Positions 16,013-23,071 of a stretch of 27,243 bases of DNA are shown in pieces. Within the stretch, counting starts at the first letter, position 1, and each line of letters begins with the position of its first letter. This DNA comes from JBHHZI01 sp046757965. GTDB taxonomy: Bacteria; Acidobacteriota; Polarisedimenticolia; SMYD01. Location of the stretch: positions 1-27,243 of the forward strand of contig JBHHZI010000027.1 of the NCBI GenBank assembly GCA_046757965.1, written 5' to 3'. Position numbers and translations under genes: made by a program. The notes under the pieces are model-generated. The model searched no databases. It saw nothing but the letters and a program-made list of their open reading frames with translations, and had not been told where the DNA came from.

Positions 16013-18253
16013 ATGAGCTGTTGTGTCGAGGTGGCGGTCCCGGTTCCGATCCACCGGACGTTCACGTACCTGTGGGAGCGGGCCGGCGATCCTCCCCGCC
16101 GGGGCGTGCGCGTGCAGGTGCGCTTCGGGCGCCGGGAGCTGGTGGGTCTGGTCATGGGGCCATCCACGGGCGATCTGGACCCGGGGGTGCGGCTCAGGCC
16201 GGTGAGCGCGATTCTCGACGCGGCGCCGATCCTCGACGAGACGCTGCTGTCCCTGGCCGAGTTCGTTGCCCGCTACTACGTCGCGCCCATCGGGGAGACC
16301 CTGCGAGCGTTTCTGCCGGCCGGTCTCGGGAAGGTCACCTCGGTGGTGGTGGAGCGGCCCGCCGAGGCCGTCGTGGTGCTGGAGTCCGGCGCCCGGGCGG
16401 TCGACATCACGGCCGTCCTTTCGCGCGCTCCGCGCCAGGCGGCCGCGCTGGCGCGACTGATCGATGCAGGCGGCAGGCTTTTCGTGGCCGATCTGGCGCG
16501 CGACGGCGTGGACGCTCGAGTGGTGAAGGCGCTGGAGCGGCGGGGCTTCGTCCGCCTCTCCCGGGCCCCGCGACCGCCTGCAGCCGCCGGCTTGCTCGGT
16601 CTGACGCCCGCCGATGCGCCCCTCGCCCTCAGTGCCGAGCAGGAGGTGGCGACGGCGGACCTGTGCCGCGCCGTGGCCCACCGGCAGGCCCGCCAGTTCC
16701 TGCTGTTCGGGGTCACCGGTTCCGGCAAGACGGAGGTCTACCTCCGGGCCGCCCAGGCGGCACTCACCGCCGGACGGGGTGTCCTGATCCTGGTCCCGGA
16801 GATCGGCCTGACGCCGGCTCTCATCGGCCGGCTCGCGCAGCGCTTCGGCTCCGGGCTGGCCGTCCTGCACTCGCGGCTGACGCGCCGCGAACGTCTCGCC
16901 CACTGGCACCGGATCCGCTGCGGCGAGGCGCGCATCGTCCTCGGCGCGCGGTCGGCGGTGTTCGCGCCGCTGGCCGACCCGGGATTGATCGTCGTGGACG
17001 AGGAGCAGGACACGTCCTACAAGCAGGAGGAGCGGCCTCGCTACCATGCCCGGGACATGGCCCTGGTGCGGGGTCAGCGGGCCGGCTGTCCGGTGGTGCT
17101 GGTCTCCGCGACACCGTCGATGGAGTCATACACCCGCGCCTGCCGCGGGGAGACGATGGGCCTGCAGGTCCTGACGCGACGGGTCAGCGGCCGCGCCCTG
17201 CCGGCATTCGACATCGTGGATCTGCGGGCCGAGTTCCGGCAGGAGGGGCGAACGTCACTGCTCAGCCGCCGGCTGGTGACCGCGCTGGCGGAGAACCACG
17301 ACCGGGGAGGGCAGGCCATGCTCCTGCTCAATCGCCGGGGGTGGGCATCGTTCCTCTTGTGTCGCGCCTGCGGCGAGCCGGTCATCTGTGGGGAGTGCTC
17401 GGTGTCCATGACCTACCACCGGCAACGAGATCGCCTGCTGTGCCATTACTGTGGCCGGCACCGCGAACGGCCCGCGGTCTGCCCCCTGTGCCAGGAGGCG
17501 GCGCTGCACGAGATGGGGTCAGGCACCGAAAAGGTCGAGGACGAGCTGGCCGCACTGCTGCCCCGGCTGCGCGTTCTCCGGATGGACGCCGACACGGTGG
17601 CCGGCCGCCATGCCCATCTGCGCGTCCTCTCATCCTTTGCGGCAGGGAGGGCGGATGTTCTCCTGGGGACCCAGATGATCGCCAAGGGCCACGATTTCCC
17701 CGGCGTCACGCTGGTCGGCATCCTGGGCGGCGATTCGATCCTCAACCTGCCGGATTTCCGCGCCGCGGAGTGGACATTCCAGCTCGTCACCCAGGTCGCC
17801 GGGCGCGCGGGTCGAGGCGACAACCCGGGCCGCGTGCTCCTGCAGGCCTTCCGATCGGATCACTACGCGCTCGATCTGGCGCGTCGCCACGATTTCCCCG
17901 GCTTCGTCGCCCGCGAGTCGGGATTTCGCGAGGCGCTCGCCTACCCACCGTTCGTCGTGCTGGCCGCGGTGCGGTCCCGACACCGGGACGCGGCAGCCGC
18001 CCGGAAGTTCATCGAGCTGGCCGCCACACGGCTCCGCGAGGACCCCGACACGCCGGGGAAGCTGAGCATCCTCGGCCCGGCACCGGCTCCGCTGGCACGG
18101 CTGCGCGGCCTGTTCCGCTACCATCTCCTGGTCAAGGCGCGCAGCCGCAATCGTCTGACCTCCGTGTTGACGCGCCTCCGGCAGGGACTCACCGGTGAGC
18201 GGGGCGCCTCGACGGCGCTGAGCGTCGACGTCGACCCCGTGAACCTCCTGTGA
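16013..18253 (+). CDS. priA: primosomal replication restart helicase PriA
   Basis: This is a 3'-to-5' superfamily 2 DNA helicase that reloads the replisome at stalled forks. The product is 746 residues. The N-terminal DNA-binding domain (1-about 200) begins CCVEVAVPVPIHRTFTYLW. Walker A is FGVTGSGKTEVYLRA (about 231-245). Walker B reads VVDEEQDTSYKQEE, so the usual DEEH is DEEQ (Q332). Four zinc-binding pairs lie in CRAC, CGEC, CHYC and CPLC. The C-terminal helicase lobe has GTQMIAKGHDFP and QVAGRAGRG. ATG 16013 was chosen because the family-conserved N-terminus starts there; the open frame continues upstream over the glycosylase gene. Only a weak ribosome site is visible. Confidence 0.95.
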   Translation: MSCCVEVAVPVPIHRTFTYLWERAGDPPRRGVRVQVRFGRRELVGLVMGPSTGDLDPGVRLRPVSAILDAAPILDETLLSLAEFVARYYVAPIGETLRAFLPAGLGKVTSVVVERPAEAVVVLESGARAVDITAVLSRAPRQAAALARLIDAGGRLFVADLARDGVDARVVKALERRGFVRLSRAPRPPAAAGLLGLTPADAPLALSAEQEVATADLCRAVAHRQARQFLLFGVTGSGKTEVYLRAAQAALTAGRGVLILVPEIGLTPALIGRLAQRFGSGLAVLHSRLTRRERLAHWHRIRCGEARIVLGARSAVFAPLADPGLIVVDEEQDTSYKQEERPRYHARDMALVRGQRAGCPVVLVSATPSMESYTRACRGETMGLQVLTRRVSGRALPAFDIVDLRAEFRQEGRTSLLSRRLVTALAENHDRGGQAMLLLNRRGWASFLLCRACGEPVICGECSVSMTYHRQRDRLLCHYCGRHRERPAVCPLCQEAALHEMGSGTEKVEDELAALLPRLRVLRMDADTVAGRHAHLRVLSSFAAGRADVLLGTQMIAKGHDFPGVTLVGILGGDSILNLPDFRAAEWTFQLVTQVAGRAGRGDNPGRVLLQAFRSDHYALDLARRHDFPGFVARESGFREALAYPPFVVLAAVRSRHRDAAAARKFIELAATRLREDPDTPGKLSILGPAPAPLARLRGLFRYHLLVKARSRNRLTSVLTRLRQGLTGERGASTALSVDVDPVNLL

Positions 18254-18272
18254 GACGACGAGCGAGCACACC

Positions 18273-19748
18273 GTGATCATCGTCACCATCCGGGAATCGA
18301 CCGTCGCTCTCGCCAGGCGTCGCCTCGGCGCGGTCGGGCCCGGCGCGGGCGGTGTGGAGATCCGCCTCGACGACCTGGCGGGGCAGGACTGGGCCGGGCT
18401 GATCGCCGGAGCCCGGCTGCCGGTCGTGGCGACGTGCCGACCATCTCATCTTGGCGGTGGCTTTGCCGGCAGCGAGGAGGAGAGGGTCGAGCTGCTCGCC
18501 GCCGCCGCCGCGGCGGGGGCGGCGTGGGTCGATGTGGAACTCGGGTCGGCTGCCGAGGCCCTCCGTGCACATCTCCCGGCGGAGAGGCTGGTGATCTCCC
18601 ATCACGAGTTCGATCCGGGGGTGGGACGCCTCGACGCGACCTACGAGCGCCTGGTCGGTGCTGCCCCGGGGCGGCGGGTGAAGCTGGCGTACATGCCCCG
18701 ACGTTGCAGTGACTGCCTCGCTGGTCGCCAGTTGCTGGCCCGGGCGCGGCGGGACGGCGTCTCGCTGATTCTCATCACCATGGGCGAAGCGGGGATCCCC
18801 GGGCGCCTGATGGCGTGCTCGTGGGGATCGACCTGGTCGTATGCGTCGCCGGACGGCGCACCGCCCGCGGCGCCCGGTCAGATGAGCCTGGCCCGGATGG
18901 CCAGCCTTTACAATGTCGAGAACATCGAACCGGAGACCGTGCTCACCGGTCTGCTCGGCCATCCCATCGCCACCTCGCTGTCGCCGTGGATGCACAACCG
19001 GGCCGCAGCCCTGGCCGGGATCGACGCGCGATACCTGCCCTTCCCCGAACAGGATGCCGCGGACTTCGTGCTGAACATGCCCGCGTGGGGTCTGACCGGC
19101 GCCAGTGTCACGCGTCCGCACAAGAGAGCCGTGCTCCCGTGGATGGACGATCTGTCCGACGCTGCCCGCGCCTGCCAGGCGGTGAACACCATCACGCACA
19201 CCTCGGCCCGTCTGCACGGAGACAACACCGATGCGTCGGCAGCCATGGCAGCGATCGGCGAGGCCTGGCCCTCTGGCCGGGATCTCCGCGGCCTGCGCTT
19301 CGGTGTCATCGGCGCCGGCGGAGCTGCCCGTTCCGTCGTCTGGGCGGCGCGCGAGGCGGGCGGGGCCGTCACCGTCTATGCCCGCCACGTCGAGGCCGCC
19401 GCCGACCTGGCGCGGGAATTCGGTGTGGCCTGCGAGGCTCTGGCCGCGCTCGATCCGGTGGATCTGGATGTGCTGGTGAATGCCACGCCGGTGGGCACCT
19501 GGCCCGATATCGATTCCTCGCCCGTGCCCGACGGCGCGGTGGGGGGCGAACTGGTGTTCGACCTGGTCAGCAATCCGGAGACGACGTGTCTCCTGCGCCT
19601 GGCGGCGGAACGTGGTATCGCCACGCAGAACGGCGTGGCCATGCTGGTCCGGCAGGGCGAGGCGCAGTATCGCCTCTGGCACGGGGTGCCGCCCCCGCCG
19701 GGAGCGTTCCTGGTCGCCGCGCGTGAAGGGCTCCGCCACCCAGGGTGA
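18273..19748 (+). CDS. aroDE: fused 3-dehydroquinate dehydratase (type I) / shikimate dehydrogenase
   Basis: Two consecutive shikimate-pathway steps are carried on one 491-residue chain. Residues 1-about 215 form a type I dehydroquinase with EIRLDDL, the catalytic histidine in ISHHEFD (H111) and the Schiff-base lysine in VKLAYMP (K137), ending in the APGQM-type loop. Residues about 222-480 form shikimate dehydrogenase with GHPIATSLSPWMHN, catalytic K284 in VTRPHK, D320 in HGDNTD, the NADP-binding GAGGAA (348-353) and NATPVGTWP. Start GTG 18273 gives an N-terminus typical of AroD. The usual Asn of the AroE 'NVT' motif is Ser (GASVT). It lies 19 bases after priA. Similar fusions are known in plants, Chlamydiae and some other diderm bacteria. 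Confidence 0.95.
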   Translation: MIIVTIRESTVALARRRLGAVGPGAGGVEIRLDDLAGQDWAGLIAGARLPVVATCRPSHLGGGFAGSEEERVELLAAAAAAGAAWVDVELGSAAEALRAHLPAERLVISHHEFDPGVGRLDATYERLVGAAPGRRVKLAYMPRRCSDCLAGRQLLARARRDGVSLILITMGEAGIPGRLMACSWGSTWSYASPDGAPPAAPGQMSLARMASLYNVENIEPETVLTGLLGHPIATSLSPWMHNRAAALAGIDARYLPFPEQDAADFVLNMPAWGLTGASVTRPHKRAVLPWMDDLSDAARACQAVNTITHTSARLHGDNTDASAAMAAIGEAWPSGRDLRGLRFGVIGAGGAARSVVWAAREAGGAVTVYARHVEAAADLAREFGVACEALAALDPVDLDVLVNATPVGTWPDIDSSPVPDGAVGGELVFDLVSNPETTCLLRLAAERGIATQNGVAMLVRQGEAQYRLWHGVPPPPGAFLVAAREGLRHPG

Positions 19749-19771
19749 TCCGGCCCGGGCGGACGTGAGCC

Positions 19772-19777
19772 TATAAT
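19772..19777 (+). promoter_or_regulatory. consensus -10 element just upstream of the thiF-like gene
   Basis: A perfect TATAAT lies only ten bases before ATG 19787, and no ribosome site is present. No recognisable -35 is seen 16-19 bases upstream. If used, transcription would start at or next to the ATG and give a leaderless message. Confidence 0.4.
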
Positions 19778-19786
19778 CGCCACCTC

Positions 19787-20812
19787 ATGTCGGAATCCCC
19801 GTCGCGATACGCTCGCCAGATCCGTTTCGACGGCATCGGCGAGGCCGGCCAGGAGCGGCTCGGCCTCGCCTCGCTGGCCGTGGTCGGCCTGGGCGCGCTG
19901 GGGTCGGTGTCGGCCGGCTACCTGGCGCGGGGCGGCGTCGGTCGACTCCGGCTCATCGACCGCGACATCGTCGAACCCGGCAATCTCCAGCGTCAGGTCC
20001 TGTTCACCGAGTCCGATGCAAGAGACTCCCTGCCCAAGGCCGTCGCGGCCGCCCGGTGCCTGCAGGCGGCCAATTCGTGCGTCGACATCGAGGCCGCAGT
20101 GGCCGACCTCACCGCCACGAGCGTCGATCGCCTGCTCGACGGCGTCGACGTCGTACTCGACGGCACCGACAACTTCGAGTCTCGTTATCTCATCAACGAG
20201 TGGAGCGTTCGCGAGGCCGTTCCATGGATCTACGGAGCGGCCGTGGGATCTCATGGCCTGGTCCTGGCCCTGGTGCCCGGTTCCGGCCCGTGCCTGGCGT
20301 GCGTTTTTCCCGCGGCCCCTCCTGCGGAACTGTCACCGACCTGCGAGACAGCCGGCATCATCGGGCCGGTCGCCGGCGTGGTGGGGTCGTGGCAGGCAGG
20401 TGAGGCGCTGAAGATCCTCGCGGGTTCGACACCGCCGACATCGACGGATCTGCAGGCGGTCGATCTGTGGGCGGGATCGATGCGACGCATCCAGGTCGAG
20501 GGCGATCCGGCCTGCAGCGTGTGTCGCGGCCGTCGGTTTCCCCATCTGGACGGCCGGGCAGGCGTGGCGGCGACGCGGCTGTGCGGACGCGATACCGTGC
20601 AGCTGACGCCGCGCGCCGGCGAGGGCGTCGACCTGGATGCCATCGCGCAGCGATTCGCGCTGGAGGGCGACGTGATCCACAATGAGTTCGTGGTGCGGGC
20701 GCGGCTGGGTGGCCACGATCTGGCGGTCTTCGCCGATGGCCGGGTGCTGGTGTCGGGGACCAGCGACGTGGCCGTGGCGCGCGGTCTGGTCGCGCGCTAC
20801 GTGGGGTCATGA
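19787..20812 (+). CDS. ThiF/MoeB/HesA-family E1-like adenylyltransferase
   Basis: It is expected to adenylate the C-terminal Gly-Gly of a ubiquitin-like sulfur carrier such as ThiS or MoaD, in thiamine or molybdopterin synthesis. The 341-residue product has RYARQ (R10), the nucleotide loop GLGALGS (34-40), DRDIVEPGNLQRQ, K84, DGTDNFESR (D125, D128), two zinc pairs (C169/C172 and C243/C246) and the catalytic-type cysteine C186 in TCETAGIIGP, so all key residues are present. About 80 extra C-terminal residues (from ATRLCGRDTVQL) resemble the tail of some Gram-positive ThiF/MoeB proteins. The next gene starts one base after the stop, implying coupled translation. No carrier protein gene is in the window. 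Confidence 0.9.
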   Translation: MSESPSRYARQIRFDGIGEAGQERLGLASLAVVGLGALGSVSAGYLARGGVGRLRLIDRDIVEPGNLQRQVLFTESDARDSLPKAVAAARCLQAANSCVDIEAAVADLTATSVDRLLDGVDVVLDGTDNFESRYLINEWSVREAVPWIYGAAVGSHGLVLALVPGSGPCLACVFPAAPPAELSPTCETAGIIGPVAGVVGSWQAGEALKILAGSTPPTSTDLQAVDLWAGSMRRIQVEGDPACSVCRGRRFPHLDGRAGVAATRLCGRDTVQLTPRAGEGVDLDAIAQRFALEGDVIHNEFVVRARLGGHDLAVFADGRVLVSGTSDVAVARGLVARYVGS

Positions 20813-20813
20813 C

Positions 20814-22007
20814 GTGATCTTTCTGGACAATGCGGCATCCAGCCACCCGAAACCGCCGCCGGTCCACGCGGCAGTGGAAGCCGCGCTTCGACAGGCGGTG
20901 GCGTCCGACCATGGCTCGGGCGCGGCGGCCGCGGCCGGGACCCGGTGCCTGGCGACGGCCCGACAGGAGGCCGGGGCCCTGCTGGGCGTGGCCGACCCCC
21001 GCCGCGTCGTCTTCACGCTCAACGCCACCGACGCGCTCAACATGGCCATTCACGGGATACTCGAGCCGGGTGATCATGTGGTGACCTCGGTCGGCGAGCA
21101 CAATGCGGTGTGCCGGCCGTTGACCCACCTGCAGATGAAGGGTGTCATCGCCCTGACCCGGGTCGAGATCGATGCGGACGGGGGAATCGCCTTGGAGGCA
21201 CTGGACGCGGCGATCCAGCATCGGACCCGCCTCGTCGTTCTCGGACATGGCAACAGCGTGCTCGGGACGCTCCAGCCGATGGAGGACATCGCGCGCCGCG
21301 TCAAGGCCCGCGGCGCCCGTCTCCTGGTGGACGCGTCGCACACCGCAGGTCGTGTGCCGGTCGACGTGGATGGCTGGGGTCTGGATGCCGTGGCGGTGTC
21401 GGGCCATGGCGCGCTCATGGGACCGGCAGGCACCGGCCTGCTCCTGGTCGGCGATGGCCTTCGCATCCGGCCGACGCGGCTGGGGGAGAGCGGCCACCGC
21501 CCGGCGCAGACCACCCATCCGCTGGCGCTTCCCGAGGCGCTGGAGGCCGGCATGCCCAACATCCCCGGCATCGCCGGACTGGGTGCCGGGATCCGGTTCA
21601 TTCGCGAGGTGGGCGTGTCCCGGGTTCGCGAGCACGAGACGATGATGATCAAGCGCTTCATCGGCGCGCTCGGCCTGGACGAACGCTTCACCCTGTATGC
21701 TGCCCGGGGCGATCTGCCTCGCACCGGCACCGTGTCGTTCAATCTCGGCGGATTCCCGCCAGCCCGACTCGTCGAGATTCTCGAACGACGCGCCGGTGTG
21801 TTCATGGCGGCCGGCCTGCACGGCTCACCGGGAGTCCACCGGCGGCTGGGAACCCTGGACGCGGGGACCGTGAGAGCCTCGGTCGGCTGGTTCACTCGCG
21901 AGGAAGAGATCGACCGCTCAGTCGCCGTTCTCCGGTCCATCGCCGAGGACGGTCTGCGTCGCGCCCTCGGTTCCGTCAACGCCGGCGAGGTCGCGGGCGC
22001 CACCTGA
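20814..22007 (+). CDS. cysteine desulfurase-like class V fold protein lacking PLP lysine and catalytic cysteine
   Basis: The 397-residue protein follows the TIGR01977-type cysteine desulfurase family along its whole length: LDNAAS, TLNATDALNMAIHG, GEHNAVCRPL (H96, over the PLP ring), VDASHTAG (D173), NIPGIAGLGAGI and TVRASVGWF with the substrate-binding Arg. However, the PLP Schiff-base motif that normally reads GHKGLLGP is GHGALMGP, with Gly199 in place of Lys. The catalytic-loop motif GLHC is GLHG, with Gly337 in place of Cys. The Gln of the DAAQ motif is His176. The frame is intact and codon use normal, so this looks like a maintained pseudoenzyme or a protein with a new role. GTG 20814 was chosen since it gives the family start MIFLDNAA, one base after the thiF-like stop. 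Confidence 0.88.
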   Translation: MIFLDNAASSHPKPPPVHAAVEAALRQAVASDHGSGAAAAAGTRCLATARQEAGALLGVADPRRVVFTLNATDALNMAIHGILEPGDHVVTSVGEHNAVCRPLTHLQMKGVIALTRVEIDADGGIALEALDAAIQHRTRLVVLGHGNSVLGTLQPMEDIARRVKARGARLLVDASHTAGRVPVDVDGWGLDAVAVSGHGALMGPAGTGLLLVGDGLRIRPTRLGESGHRPAQTTHPLALPEALEAGMPNIPGIAGLGAGIRFIREVGVSRVREHETMMIKRFIGALGLDERFTLYAARGDLPRTGTVSFNLGGFPPARLVEILERRAGVFMAAGLHGSPGVHRRLGTLDAGTVRASVGWFTREEEIDRSVAVLRSIAEDGLRRALGSVNAGEVAGAT

Positions 22008-22022
22008 TGGGCGCTGATCTCC

Positions 22023-22051
22023 TTGACAGCCACGGGTTTGCCCCGTAGTCT
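22023..22051 (+). promoter_or_regulatory. sigma70-type promoter of the trp operon
   Basis: TTGACA (22023-22028), an exact 17-base spacer and TAGTCT (22046-22051) form the best promoter in the window. Transcription is expected at about 22058-22059, which is the ATG of the leader peptide. It starts 15 bases after the preceding gene's stop. Confidence 0.7.
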
Positions 22052-22058
22052 TGGAGCG

Positions 22059-22190
22059 ATGCGGCGGCGAGCGACAGAGGAATCACGGCACCACGGCAAC
22101 GGCCCGGGTCCGCGGCCGGTCGTCACCGATCTCCTGCCGACGGGCGGTTGGTCCTGGGCGTATGCCGGCTCAGCCGGGGGAGCGCCCTGA
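22059..22190 (+). CDS. trpL: trp operon leader peptide
   Basis: This is a 43-codon ORF between the promoter and an intrinsic terminator. It begins with a basic stretch (MRRRATEES) and near its end reads TGGWSWAYAG, with Trp codons at 22149-22151 and 22155-22157. The TGA stop (22188-22190) lies directly after the segment that can form the antiterminator. This is the classic layout of a ribosome-stalling leader: with little charged tRNA-Trp, the ribosome stops at the Trp codons. The ATG is about eight bases after the -10, so the message may be leaderless, although GGAG at 22053-22056 is also close. Downstream trpE, trpG, trpD and trpC support the assignment. It was called from sequence reading, without a database match. 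Confidence 0.75.
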   Translation: MRRRATEESRHHGNGPGPRPVVTDLLPTGGWSWAYAGSAGGAP

Positions 22191-22249
22191 TCGCGGCCTG
22201 ACATGACGACCTGGACACGGCCCCTCCCCGGCGCGAAAAAGGGAGGGGC
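22142..22249 (+). promoter_or_regulatory. trp attenuator: alternative pause and antiterminator hairpins
   Basis: Three competing pairings are visible. The pause hairpin is GGGCG (22142-22146 or 22156-22160) with CGCCC (22183-22187), enclosing the tight stem CCGGC-TCA-GCCGG (22165-22177). The antiterminator is the segment 22173-22182 with CTCCCCGGC (22224-22232), nine pairs with one bulged G. The terminator is 22220-22228 with 22241-22249. The antiterminator uses the right arm of the inner pause stem and most of the left arm of the terminator, so the forms exclude each other. A ribosome stalled on the two Trp codons would cover about 22135-22170 and free the antiterminator arm. Confidence 0.75.
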
Positions 22250-22254
22250 TTTTT
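22220..22254 (+). terminator. intrinsic terminator of the trp attenuator
   Basis: GCCCCTCCC (22220-22228) and GGGAGGGGC (22241-22249) make a perfect 9-bp GC stem with a 12-base loop, followed by five Ts (22250-22254). It is the clearest intrinsic terminator in the window and lies 55 bases before the first structural gene. Confidence 0.9.
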
Positions 22255-22308
22255 GCATTCGGGATGCGGATCGATCCGGGGTCCGGTTTCCCGGGAAGAA
22301 GGGTGACC

Positions 22309-23019
22309 ATGCGGGTGATTCCCGCCTTACAGATCGAGGCCGGAAGCTGCGTCACCGGCGCGGCGTACACGGCCCCGGAGGAGCGATTCCTCGATGAGGA
22401 ACCGTCGTCCGTCGCTCGCCGTCTCGAGGCGCAGGGAGCCGCCGCGATCCATCTCGTCGATGGGGATGGCGTGCGCGCGGGCCGCCTCGTTTCGTTCCTC
22501 GATCTGATCGATGTGCTGATGGCGGTGGCCGTTCCGGTGCAGGTGGAAGCAGGACTCCGCGCCTCGGAGGAGATCGCCGAGGTGCTCTCCCGCGGAGCCG
22601 CCGCGGCGGTCGTGGATGTCGATGCGGTGTCGCAGGAACATCTGGAACGGGCGATGGATCTGTTCGGCCCGCGCCTCGTCCCATCGATCTCGCTGGCGAC
22701 AGATCCGGAACGCCTCGGGGCAGTCGTCGAGCGCTCGAGGCGCGCAGGCGCCGCCCGGGTCCTGTGCGTGGATCGAGCGCGCGCCGGCACGCTCGCCGGC
22801 CCGGCGATGGACCGATTTGGCAGAGCCGCCTCGTTCGGGTTGCCCATTCTCGCCTCCGGCGGCATCGGGTCCGCCGCCCACATCCGGGCGCTGGCCAGGG
22901 TGCCGGGTGTCGAGGGTGTCGTCGTGCACCGGGCAGTCGCCGAGCATCGCTTGCTGCTGCCCGAGGCGATCCGCGCGGCGGATCTGGGGCCGGAGCCCGG
23001 GACGGCCGGGGTAGAATGA
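22309..23019 (+). CDS. HisA-fold TIM-barrel protein lacking HisA catalytic aspartates
   Basis: This 236-residue protein has the HisA/HisF phosphoribosyl-binding barrel: an N-terminal VIPALQIEAG strand, AAIHLVDGDGVRAGR, VPVQVEAGLRASEEI, and the C-terminal phosphate loops PILASGGIGSAAHI and VEGVVVHRAV. In HisA the first strand reads AIDL with the general-base Asp; here that residue is Gln8. The second catalytic Asp, in a 'SLDTR'-type strand, aligns with Ala130 in ISLAT, and D132 nearby is the only acidic alternative. The HisA isomerase reaction is therefore doubtful. ATG 22309 has GAAGG upstream; an ATG at 22264 in frame has none. It is the first structural gene after the trp attenuator, so a role tied to tryptophan supply, a TrpF-like isomerase, or a non-catalytic barrel are all possible. 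Confidence 0.8.
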   Translation: MRVIPALQIEAGSCVTGAAYTAPEERFLDEEPSSVARRLEAQGAAAIHLVDGDGVRAGRLVSFLDLIDVLMAVAVPVQVEAGLRASEEIAEVLSRGAAAAVVDVDAVSQEHLERAMDLFGPRLVPSISLATDPERLGAVVERSRRAGAARVLCVDRARAGTLAGPAMDRFGRAASFGLPILASGGIGSAAHIRALARVPGVEGVVVHRAVAEHRLLLPEAIRAADLGPEPGTAGVE

Positions 23020-23071
23020 GAGATTCGATTCTTGAGCGTTGCGCGGGGACGACGCGGACAGGAGGTGATCG

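Noticed and set aside
18189..19739. 516-residue minus-strand open frame
   Set aside because: Antisense to aroDE; His/Arg/Gly-rich composition without motifs.
20358..21821. 487-residue minus-strand open frame
   Set aside because: Antisense to the thiF-like and desulfurase-like genes; no family features.
19787..22007. A standard thiamine or molybdopterin sulfur-transfer pair
   Set aside because: The desulfurase partner lacks both essential residues and no carrier protein gene is nearby, so the ordinary annotation is not supported as it stands.
23012..23017. TAGAAT as a promoter for the secreted protein inside the trp operon
   Set aside because: No -35 resembling the consensus lies 16-19 bases upstream; mentioned only as a possibility.
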